This document shows positions 21,749-31,148 of a stretch of DNA of 64,000 nt, piece by piece; position 1 is the first letter of the stretch, and every line of letters starts with the position of its first letter. Location of the stretch: NCBI RefSeq assembly GCF_905147365.1, contig NC_056408.1, forward strand, positions 11,408,001 to 11,472,000. Direction: 5' to 3'. Source of the stretch: Aricia agestis. Its lineage: Eukaryota; Arthropoda; Insecta; Lepidoptera; Lycaenidae. The notes under the pieces are model-generated. The model was not told where the DNA came from. It saw nothing but the letters and a program-made list of their open reading frames with translations, and did no database searches. A program made the translations under genes and the position numbers.

Positions 21749-24700
21749 TTAGTACTGGCGTTGCCCAGCACCAGCGTTGGAGCCACTCATATAGTTTTGC
21801 CCTCCGTTATTGCCGTAACCAGATCCACCTGAAATATAGATCAGTTTTAATGAGTTTTTGTTGGTTATCTTGTCTATTTTTATGACATTTTCTACTAGAA
21901 CAATGTCTTAACACTAGTAAACAGTATACTAAAAGAAAAATGTAAGTAATAATTTTTTTTTTAATACTTAATAATGTAATATTTCATTATGCTTTCAAGT
22001 ATAAACGGCTGTATCTATTTTGATTAAACTTGGATAAAAGAGCTATTTTTATCGCAAAAGAAAAGAATTACTAGTAATTTGTCCTACACACCTGCATTAT
22101 AAGGTTGCGACCTCTGGTTATTGTAGTTTTGTCTCATTGGACCTCCACCATAGTTCTGCTGGTAGCCACCTCCAAAGTCTCCTTGCACCCATCCACCCTG
22201 ATTACCATATCCCTGACTGTCCCATCCCCCAGAGTTGTCCCATGGGCTCTGATTGTTCCATGCGCCTTGGTTACCATACCCTGAAAGAAATGTGAGAATA
22301 GGCATGATGACTGTTTTTTTTCTTATTGGTAATCGAAAGACCTTTCAAAAATAGAAACATCGGTAAAAGAATAATAAGATATGACTCATAAAATATATGG
22401 TCATAAAATAAACCTGCCCCAAACGCTCCATATAAAGTGCTACTCGATTATGACGTCAGCTTAGAGTTGCTTGTAGCCAGACATTGCGGGAGAACTTTGT
22501 TCGATAGCTATATTAATTATTGCATTTATGAAAGTGGTTTCATAACAAAAGTTGCTTTAAATTATATAAGTTGTATACAAAATTAATGTAAGTATAATAA
22601 AAAAAGTAATGGTACAAAAATATTAAGAAATTTAGTTACAAAAAAATTTGACTTAAATATCCTATTTTGAAGGCGCATTACAAAAAAAATACAAGTGCTA
22701 TCAAGTTGAAATTTTGGAAACACTTATTTTTGTACCGTTATTTCTTTATTTTATTAATAAAATTCGCTAATCTTTGACCTTGTCATCATCCCTATTGATA
22801 TTAGAACATTTTCTAGTACTGTTCAAGATATCTGTAGACAGTTGGCTAGTTGAAGTGACGTCATCAAATCAGGTATAGGTACAGAAGATGTTATCATATC
22901 ACACAGTAAAAATCAAATCATTTCAGGTAAAAGAAATAAAAAACTGTGGTATTATACAATGCCCATACTAAAACAATTAAACTACTGGTTGATCAAAAAT
23001 TTTAGCTCTTTAGCATCCTAATAAATAAAAGTAAAACTGCTTCAAAGCAAATTTTGTACCTGAATTGTCCCAATTCTGCTGGCCACGTCTACCTCCCCAG
23101 CCACCACCACCACCACCACCTCCACGGTCAGAGCGACGGCCACCACCGCCACCACTTGCCATCTCAGTCTTAGACAGGGCCTTCTTAACATCCAGCTTAT
23201 GACCTTTCACCTTGTGGTTGGGTTGTACTGTAAGTAAAAGTTTTAATCACTTAAAATATGTCTAAGAATTTAATGTACCATGCAGCTGATCTACTGCTAA
23301 GCTAAAACATGAATGGATTGATAATGATTCGTGATCATGATGATTGATTGATAAATGGATGTCTAACCTGTAAGTATTACACAAATACAAATAGAATATT
23401 AATACATTTTTTGTTGTGTGGACTTCAAATATATAAACATATTTTAACAAGTACTCACAGCATACTCTATCTACAGGGTCATAGTCATCAAACTCAATAA
23501 ATCCAAATCCCCTTTTTTTTCCAGTTTCTTTTTCTGTGACTATGCTCACAGATACAATATTTCCATATGATTCAAAATATTCTTTGAGGTCCTCTTCTTC
23601 AATGTCTTGTTTCAATGCACCAACAAACAATTTCTTCACTGTGGCACTTGCATCAGGTCTATTTATTTCATCCCTTGGCACAGCTCTTTTGGGTTCAACC
23701 ACTCTGCAAGAAAATAATAAATTAGTAGTATCCTATCTAAAATTGAAATAATTTTGTTTTACTAAAATACATTTTATTCTATATAACATAATAAACTAGA
23801 CATTCCGCGCGGCTTCGCCCACATAATTATATTAGACATTTTACAGACAAATTAGTCCACAAGCCTATGATCCTTCACGTGATCTACTTCTTATCTGTGC
23901 CAAATAACAGAAAAATTGCTCCAGTAGTTCATGAGATATAAGCCCTTATAATTTACCCCATTTTTTCCACATTTTCCTCTATTTCTTCACTCCTATTAGT
24001 CTTAGCATGGTAAAATATAGTCTATAGCCTTCCTCGATAAATGGGCTATCTAACACTGAAAGAATTTTTCAAATCAGACCAGTAGTTCCTGAGATTAGGG
24101 CGTTCAAACAAACAATCAAACAAACTATTCCGCTTTATAATATTATAGTATAGATAAGGAAATATCTTTAGAATATAATATTTACCTTCCATCAATTTTA
24201 TGTGGCCTATTCTTCTGGGCTTCATCCAGCATGTGCGCATGAGAGTATGTTATGAACCCAAAACCTCTCGATCTCTTAGTATGAGGATCTTTCATGACAA
24301 CAACATCCACAATTTCTCCCCATTGTTCATAAAACTCCTTTAATGTTGTATCATTGGTTCTATAGTCTAGTCCTCCAATGAATAGTTTTCTTAGATGCTC
24401 TGGCTCTTCCTGTAATTAAATATGCATAAAAGGTAATTGGCTCTGATATCACATCAGAGAATCTAGCGCAGTAAAGATTGTAAAAGGGTCCACAGATAAC
24501 GGACCCTGAATGTAAATCTTGAATTAATGTTTTTTTGGAAATTAAGCATAAAACTATAATATACTTCTCGTCAAGCGTCTTGATTATCTACGCAAATGTT
24601 AAATCTGTACAACCGGGCAATATGGAGCTACGATAGATAAAACTTGTTTTCGTACTATATTTGCACAGTTTATTAGACATAATATGAGTGTGTGTAAAGT

Positions 24701-24795
24701 AATCAAACCTATAACTGATGTCGTTAGTAAAAATCTGTAATTAACAAAAATGCCGGAAAAATACATACGTAGTCACCGCCGCTGCTAGGTTTCAT
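21749..24795 (-). CDS. hnRNP A1/A2B1-type RNA-binding protein (Hrb87F/Hrb98DE family), complete
   Basis: Six coding exons read on the minus strand: 24,795-24,769, 24,409-24,186, 23,703-23,459, 23,227-23,060, 22,280-22,092 and 21,828-21,749. They total 933 nt (310 residues plus TAA) with GT-AG introns. The start MKPSSGGDY is the first ATG. RRM1 has RNP2 LFIGGL and RNP1 RGFGFITY. RRM2 has RNP2 LFVGAL and RNP1 RGFGFIEF, followed by DVKKALSK. The C-terminal third is rich in Gly, Asn, Gln and Trp and contains GGYQQNYGGGPMRQNY, resembling the M9 nuclear shuttling signal. The family binds nascent RNA and controls splicing and export. The sequence is closer to the Drosophila Hrb98DE/Hrb87F pair than to squid. 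A GTAAGT just after the stop suggests an intron in the 3' UTR. It is head-to-head with a paralogue at 31.1 kb and convergent with rough. A Helitron occupies the second intron. Confidence 0.93.
23796..24154 (-). mobile_element. Non-autonomous Helitron in an hnRNP intron
   Basis: On the minus strand it runs from TCTATACTATAATATTATAA at 24,154 to CTAG at 23,796-23,799, preceded by a GC-rich GGGCGAAGCCGCGCGG hairpin region. It lies between the second and third coding exons of the minus-strand hnRNP gene. A related piece is at 47,212-47,482. Confidence 0.7.
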
Positions 24796-25449
24796 TTTAA
24801 CTATCTAAGAACAAAAATCACCAAGTATTACACGTATTACAAATTGTATGTATACAGAATATTTCTTCTAGGTAGATCGATTTTGAAATGTGCTTTGGGC
24901 TTTCGGGTTACTAAATTGCAAAATAATCACTTAATTTCTTATTAATTGTTTTGGAAAAAAGAGATTTTCTAATTTCTATTCACATTCAATTCACGAATCA
25001 CGACGATTGTCATTTGTCATTTTCCAAATGTCAAGAATGAAGATTTCAAGACAGTTGTCAAAGTTAAGCCTCCCGCACACAGGAGCGATAATACCCATTG
25101 AGGTACTTTAATACTTTATCTATGATAATACCGCTCGGGGCGCTCGGTAAAATCGCGCGGTATACCGCTCGGTAAAATCGCGATTCCTTGCACACAGCGG
25201 CGATTTACGTATTAAATGACATTCTCTTTGGCGGCGATCTTGGCTGCGATTTCTTTTTTTATATTATGGTACTTCGGCTTAGACACTGACCTCCATTATA
25301 CAAGTACAGTTCGACAAGGCTCTATACGAACGTGGCGAGAAAAGGAACTAAATGCTTCTATCATACAAAAACGTCATTTTTGACTTAGCATAAACCAGCC
25401 CGAAGGAGCCACGCGTAACAATGGGTTGTTTTCTTTTTTTTTAATCCCG
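24796..25449. promoter_or_regulatory. 5' region of the minus-strand hnRNP gene
   Basis: This should hold the 5' UTR and promoter of the gene starting at 24,795. A TTGTTCTTAG-like acceptor just before the ATG (minus strand) would allow a 5'-UTR intron. From about 25,075 the sequence CCCGCACACAGGAGCGAT, with later CACACAGCGGCGATT words, looks repeat-derived. No core promoter element could be fixed. Confidence 0.35.
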
Positions 25450-25815
25450 CGGCGCGGCGATAAACACTTCTAGATTTTCTATTGGTTCCCCACAGATCTG
25501 AAATTATCTGCAGGTTGCCATTACTGACTACATATTGGTTGTGTTTCTAAAAAATATCAGTGTAGGTACTGTCAAGTGTGACAAATCAAAATATATTATC
25601 TTAATATTGCGGGTGGGCCGACACGCACTTAGACGGTTTTTTTTTCTCTTTGTATTTCCACAGTGAACGCATCACTTTAAATATTATCACCTTGCACATT
25701 TCATCTCGATTTAATAAGGTTTTCATATTTGTTATGTGATTTCAACGACTACTCTTTTTTGACAAGCTATATATTTGACTGGTTTGCTAATAAACATTGG
25801 AATCGATAACAATTT
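25450..25815. repeat. 366-bp direct repeat, left copy
   Basis: From CGGCGCGGCGATAAACAC to GGAATCGATAACAATTT this reads the same, base for base by eye, as 28,196-28,561. The two copies flank the Transib fragment exactly. The repeat does not begin with a transposon end, so it is most simply duplicated target DNA. Confidence 0.92.
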
Positions 25816-25829
25816 TGGATGCAATATCC

Positions 25830-27194
25830 ATGGATTTGGACGCAACAATAAATTTAGAGCTTGTAAGTAAATGGGGTTTTGACGGAGCTTCTGGTCAAAG
25901 TGTGTACAAGCAAAAAGTAAACAAAGAATTTGAAGACTCCAGTATTTTTATGGCCAGTCTAGTACCAGTTAGGCTACAACAATCCGATGGAACTATTGTT
26001 TGGGAAAACGAAAGACCATCGTCCACGTTTTACTGTCGTCCATTAATGTTTCAATTTACGAAAGAAACCCAGTCCACTGTTATGTCAATTAAAAACAGAA
26101 TAACAGAAGAAATAAAAGCGCTTCAGCCATCAAAACTGAATCAAATTGAAGTGGCTCACCAGTTACTTTTGACGATGATTGTCGAAAAGATAACGTCATA
26201 TTTATCAGAGACGTCGACAGCCGTTTGCGATATTTGCAAAGCAAAGCCATCGGAAATGAACAATATTGAACTGCTTGACCAAAAACACAAGAATGAAGAA
26301 ATTCACCAGTACGGACTATCATCTTTACACTGCTGGATAAGGTGTATGGAGTGCCTTCTTCACATAGGTAACAATAATTATTCTTATTTATCATACCTTA
26401 GCTATTAATTACTTTACAGCCGCAAGTCATTGTTCTTTTACAAAATATTCATTTTCAATATTAATAATGTCCCATTTTTCTTATGCAGCCTATCGTATGG
26501 ATTTTAAAAAATGGAGTGGCAGGGGCGAAGATCAACAAAAAATTAAGCTTAGAAAGTTCGAAATTCAGCGAGCATTTAGAGAAGATTGCGGATTACTAAT
26601 AGACCAGGTGAAACAAGGAGAGGGAACAACTAATGATGGCAATACTGCCGAAGATTTTTCAGGGACGCAGACACTGCAGCCCGTATTACTGGTATAAGCA
26701 AGAAATTAAAAGAAAGGTTACATGTAATACTCCAGACTGTAGCATCTGAAGAGTGCGTCAACCTTTCTAAATTCTCCTTATTCTGTAGAGAGACTGCAGA
26801 ACTCTACATAAATTTATATCCCTGGTATTATATGCCTTCTAGTTTACATAAGCTGCTTATACGAGTACATGGCGCTGATATTATCCATTTTGCTACCATA
26901 CCTATCGGCAATCTGTCAGAAGAAGCAGCAGAAGTTCGTAACAAAGATTTCCGGAAATTCAGAGAGAGTTATTCCAGAAAATTAAGTAGAAAAGCCACAA
27001 ATGAGGATATTTTACATAATCTTTTAATATCATCAGATCCAAATATCACAAGTTTTAGACCAAGACTATCAAAGCATAACAAAATAGCTCTCTCTTCACG
27101 GGCTAAAGAGCTTCTGTTAAATTTGCCGACAGAATCTGAGATAGAGTTCATTGACGTTAATGAATTACAGGATAATCATTCTGATAGTGAGTAA
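25830..27194 (+). pseudogene. Transib (RAG1-like) transposase, truncated and frameshifted
   Basis: Transib transposases share the catalytic core of RAG1 and cut DNA at RSS-like ends. This copy starts at the first in-frame ATG, 25,830, just before the KWGFDGASGQS motif holding the first catalytic Asp. VPVRL and ERPSSTFYCRP blocks follow. A 121-bp GT-AG intron (26,368-26,488) joins LLHI to YRMDFKKW in frame. TTNDGNTA gives the second Asp. At about 26,651-26,659 the frame shifts, and the remainder continues in another frame as FFRDAD, PWYYMPSSLHK and IGNLSEEAAEVRNKDFR, which holds the catalytic Glu, to TAA at 27,194. A full-length family member has about 300 more N-terminal residues. With the N-terminus gone and a frameshift present it is very probably inactive. 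Confidence 0.88.
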
Positions 27195-28188
27195 GCTTTT
27201 TGAGTTTTGTAAATTAAATGCAATATTTATTTAGAAATAATTTTATTACTTTTATTATAGTATGTATGGTATCGTAATTTTTATGTATACTCACTATTTT
27301 TTATTTTTCAATTTTATTATTAATAGGGAATATGTATGTAACGCTTAAATGGAGAAAATATTATTATTTGTAATCTTTATTGTTAAAAAACCATATTAAT
27401 GCTATTTTTTTTATGTTTTTTTCGATACTTAATAATAAAATTTAAGTATCAAAAATTGGATTTTTTTAAAATTCCTTCGCAAATTTTTAAAACACTACGC
27501 TATTAGCAAAACAAAACGAGATAGTATTATATTCCATGCCACACTAATAATAGCTAATGAGGGTATAATTAAAAGCCCTTATGCAAGGCTACTTAAGCTA
27601 TTTATTTTGAATGTTGTTCTGTTCATTGTCATTAAGCGATTGTTAGAAAATACACAATACAAAAGATTATTTACTATTGTCAAACGGATTAGTTACTTGA
27701 AGTTAATGACCGATCACAATATTTACATGGAATCGATTTTTCTTTTTTTTTCTAATTTTAAGTAATTGTAAGTATTGTTTTACTAGCATAATAATTATTT
27801 TGCATGAAATATGCCTAGAATAGTTTAAGGAATTTTAAGAAGTCATTAGTTACTAATTAAATCTTTTGTAATTTTCTTCGGCTATTTCTGGCAGAGTGGC
27901 AACTTTAGGCACACATTTATGGTACATAATACTAGCAATGTAGCCAAAATATATAAAAAAAAAAGGTTTGAGCGCGGGATCTATCAGGACTTGACAAAAA
28001 TTTGGGATTATATATTTTTTTCCATACAAGAAATTTAAAAATATGTTTTTTTCTACTTAAATAATAACCCTAAGAAAAAATTGCAAAGAATAACATTTGT
28101 TAAGATTAATTAGCTCTATCCATTGGCACAAAAAAAAATTTGAAAAACAAAAATTGGTCCCTATGTCCCCGAAATTGTCGATTCGATC
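27195..28188 (+). other. Transib 3' untranslated region
   Basis: About 1 kb of AT-rich DNA between the transposase stop and the right terminus. It contains AATAAA-like words but no other frame of interest. Confidence 0.6.
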
Positions 28189-28195
28189 CACTGTG

Positions 28196-28561
28196 CGGCG
28201 CGGCGATAAACACTTCTAGATTTTCTATTGGTTCCCCACAGATCTGAAATTATCTGCAGGTTGCCATTACTGACTACATATTGGTTGTGTTTCTAAAAAA
28301 TATCAGTGTAGGTACTGTCAAGTGTGACAAATCAAAATATATTATCTTAATATTGCGGGTGGGCCGACACGCACTTAGACGGTTTTTTTTTCTCTTTGTA
28401 TTTCCACAGTGAACGCATCACTTTAAATATTATCACCTTGCACATTTCATCTCGATTTAATAAGGTTTTCATATTTGTTATGTGATTTCAACGACTACTC
28501 TTTTTTGACAAGCTATATATTTGACTGGTTTGCTAATAAACATTGGAATCGATAACAATTT
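28196..28561. repeat. 366-bp direct repeat, right copy
   Basis: Second copy of 25,450-25,815, starting in the base after the Transib right end. It is followed by AGTGTCAATTATTTG, whereas the left copy is followed by transposase sequence. The lack of visible differences implies a recent event or recent conversion. Confidence 0.92.
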
Positions 28562-28940
28562 AGTGTCAATTATTTGAGTCGCATAATTTTAAACTCGATC
28601 GTACATAATTCGTTGCACATCACTAGTAGACGCCATGCGCAATGCGCATGTCAAAATTCAAGTTGACGCGAGTGCGAGTCGCGAAGTCCAGTGTTGCCAG
28701 ATCAGGGGATTTCCCCCTAGATTTAAGGGGTTTTCGAGACACTCACACTGACACTAATTTTTAACCTTGCAAATGCGCAATGTATATTGAAAAACGAAAC
28801 GAACACGAATAAAGCCTTGTCGAGCTGTAATAAAGTTTAGTAACATATTTTTATTGAATATTAAAAAAAAGTAATCTAGGGGACATGGGCGTACCCAGGT
28901 TCTGGGTCAGGATGGGGCAAATTACCCAGGTTCTCGGCCA

Positions 28941-28992
28941 GGGGGGGGGGGGGGGGGGGCAAATTACCCAGGTTCTGGGCAAGGGGGGGGGG
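28941..28992. repeat. Poly-G runs
   Basis: Nineteen G lie at 28,941-28,959 and ten at 28,983-28,992, in two near-repeats of CCCAGGTTCTGGG. Facing G and C runs occur at 30,529-30,563. They are G-quadruplex-capable, and the exact lengths are prone to sequencing error. Confidence 0.85.
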
Positions 28993-29028
28993 ATCAGATT
29001 TTTTTATAAGCTAGGTGCTTATAAAGAA

Positions 29029-30384
29029 CTAGCGACCCGCCCCGGCTGCGCACGGGTAAAAAATATATAGCCTATGTCACTCACTGAAAAAATGATTAAA
29101 ATCGATTCAGTAGTTTTTAATCTATACTAATATTATAAAGAGGTAAACTTTGTTTGTTTACTCATAGATCTTCTACTACTACTCGACTAAGAGCTGACGA
29201 CCAAATCAGTCATGTAGCTTCAGCTGTGTTAAAACTCCGTTATCTACTTCCCTGAACAACCCTTTCTGATAATCTGCGTGCAGGCAGGCCGTGGGCGGTG
29301 GGTGTGGGAGTGGTGGGGTGGGGAAAAATGAAAAAAATATGACTGTCTGTCTGACTGTATGACTCCAGGTTGTATCACAAGGACCGCTATAGATAGACTT
29401 CTGAAATGTATATCTATAGATAGACTTCTGAAATACGGAACCCTTCGTGCGTGAGCCCGTCTCGCACTTGGCCGGTTATTCTTTATTATCTATGTGAAAA
29501 AATTATAAATTAACATGTAGGTACCATCGCAAACACTATTAAGTCGCTGAAACTACATTTTTTCCAATTTTTTCCCCACCCCACTACTTCCACACCCACC
29601 GTCCACGGCCTGCCAGCACGCAGATTATCAGAAAGGGTTGTTCAGGGAAGTAGCTAACGGAGTTTTAATACAGCTGAAGCTAAATGGCTGATTTGGTCGT
29701 CAGCTCTCCGTCTATACTACTGATAGATCTACATTACTACTCAATAGTCAATACTCTGAATAGATCTAAACTCCTCTGCCGCGAGCGCACCCCCGACCCC
29801 GCGTTGGTAGCAGCGCCCACTTCGAAACGGGCGTAAATCGCAATATTTTAATTTCGCCATAACTTCTAAACCAAACGTCCAATTTTAATCAATCAAAGAC
29901 CAAATATTGTCTACATGAACTGTACTTAGAGATGAAATAATTTATTTTGATAAGGATTATTAGCATGAGTAAATTAAATGCGTTTAAATGTAGTCCAAAA
30001 AAATCAAGATTTTTAAATTAAAAAATGGTAGTTGTGCCTCACTTGACATAGATAGGTATAGTGTGTCGCGGACATTTTTGTAGATATTTATAAGATCTAC
30101 ATTTATTTAGAACATTGTATGGTTCTATCTTTTATAGTTTAGGCAGCGTACGCAAAATAAGTAAATTTTCTGGTTGTTTCCGAAAAATTGAAATATCTTA
30201 CGGAAATCTATATTTTCCAAAATGAAAAGTAGCCTATGTTACTCGTAAATAATGTAGCTTTCGAATGGTGAAAGAATTGTTTAAATCGGTCCAGTAGTTT
30301 TTGAGCCTATTCATTACAATTAAACAAACAAACAAAGAAACAAACAAACAGACAAAGTTTACCTCTGTATAATATTAGTATAGA
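29029..30384 (-). mobile_element. Non-autonomous Helitron carrying internal inverted repeats
   Basis: On the minus strand it starts at TCTATACTAATATTATACA (30,384) and ends with a GC hairpin ACCCGTGCGC...GCGGGTCG and CTAG at 29,029-29,032. Another Helitron 5' end (TCTATACTAATATTATAAAG) lies inside at 29,121 on the plus strand. Facing 165-bp arms at 29,172-29,336 and 29,556-29,720 match the repeat at 5,934-6,110. A close relative is at 39,333-40,335. Confidence 0.72.
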
Positions 30385-30528
30385 TAAAAAAATAATAATT
30401 TTTTGTTGTAAAAATATTGTAATTTGTATTGCAAACAAATGGCAAAAATTCGTTTTCTTAATTTTAAAATTTTATAGATAAAGTAATAGATAATATACTT
30501 AGTAGGGACGTCAACTTGATCCAGGGGA

Positions 30529-30564
30529 GGGGGGGGGGCAGCCCCCCCCCCCTCCCCCCCCCCT
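30529..30564. repeat. Facing poly-G and poly-C runs
   Basis: Ten G (30,529-30,538), then CA-G, then eleven C (30,542-30,552), T and ten C (30,554-30,563). This forms a short GC hairpin at the right end of the nested insertion. Confidence 0.85.
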
Positions 30565-31107
30565 CGAAACGCCCATGCTAGGGGATTTCTAGGGGGAAAT
30601 CAAATTAGTTCAGGGGTACGGCGCCGAGACCATCTGGCAACACTGTCGCGAACGCTGACCATGGAATTTGGGGTTTTTTTTAGGTGATGGAGGAAAATTG
30701 GGGGGAACAATTTTTTGGGGGGATTGTTGGAGAAAAAAATCTGGGAACAGACGGCGAAATCTAAGTACTATGGTCCCGTTTTTACCCTTTGGTTACGACT
30801 TACGGAACCATAAAAATGATCAAGGAGCTCGCGAGGATGCTGATTCTGTAAAGATTGGACGCTATTGCAGAAATAGTGTACATTCATCGTATCCATTTGT
30901 GAATTCCCATTCATAATGAACAAAAATTTTCTTTTATAATTTGTGGGGGGATTTTTCTTGAAATCTAAAATTTTGGGGGGATTTCGGGGAACACTTGGGG
31001 AGAAACCGAGTTGGCCGTCTGGCAACACTGTCCATGACGCCGACCGACATTTTCTTTTTGGCGTGGCAGTTGGCAAGAGAAGTTGTGTAGCAAACTATAT
31101 ATTATTT

Positions 31108-31113
31108 TCAGTG
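31108..31113 (+). promoter_or_regulatory. Candidate initiator TCAGTG
   Basis: An arthropod-type initiator (TCAGTY-like) lies 36 bp before the hnRNP start codon at 31,149, after an AT-rich stretch. The start site is inferred only. A short 5' UTR would follow. Confidence 0.35.
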
Positions 31114-31148
31114 TTAGTTATTTGTAGAATTTATTAAATTTTATAAAA

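Larger units (their letters stand above)
25816..28195 (+). mobile_element. Transib element, 5'-truncated, right end intact
   Basis: The segment between the two 366-bp repeats holds the catalytic half of a Transib transposase and its 3' untranslated region. It ends exactly at CACTGTG (28,189-28,195). Read from the right, the end is CACAGTGGATCGAATCGAC, a Transib-type terminus whose first seven bases equal the V(D)J recombination heptamer. The left terminus and roughly the first half of the transposase are missing. Confidence 0.85.
28689..30648. repeat. MITE interrupted by nested insertions
   Basis: The outer ends AGTGTTGCCAGATCAGGGGA (28,691) and ATCTGGCAACACTGTC (about 30,634-30,649) are inverted. 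Inside lies an insertion from about 28,878 (ACATGGGCGTACCCAGG) to about 30,583 (GAAACGCCCATG), flanked by an AGGGG-type duplication. Inside that is the Helitron at 29,029-30,384. Confidence 0.55.

Noticed and set aside
25659..25665. CACAGTG inside the 366-bp repeat as the Transib left end
   Set aside because: The bases after the heptamer do not match the right terminus, and the same word lies in the right-hand copy outside the element.
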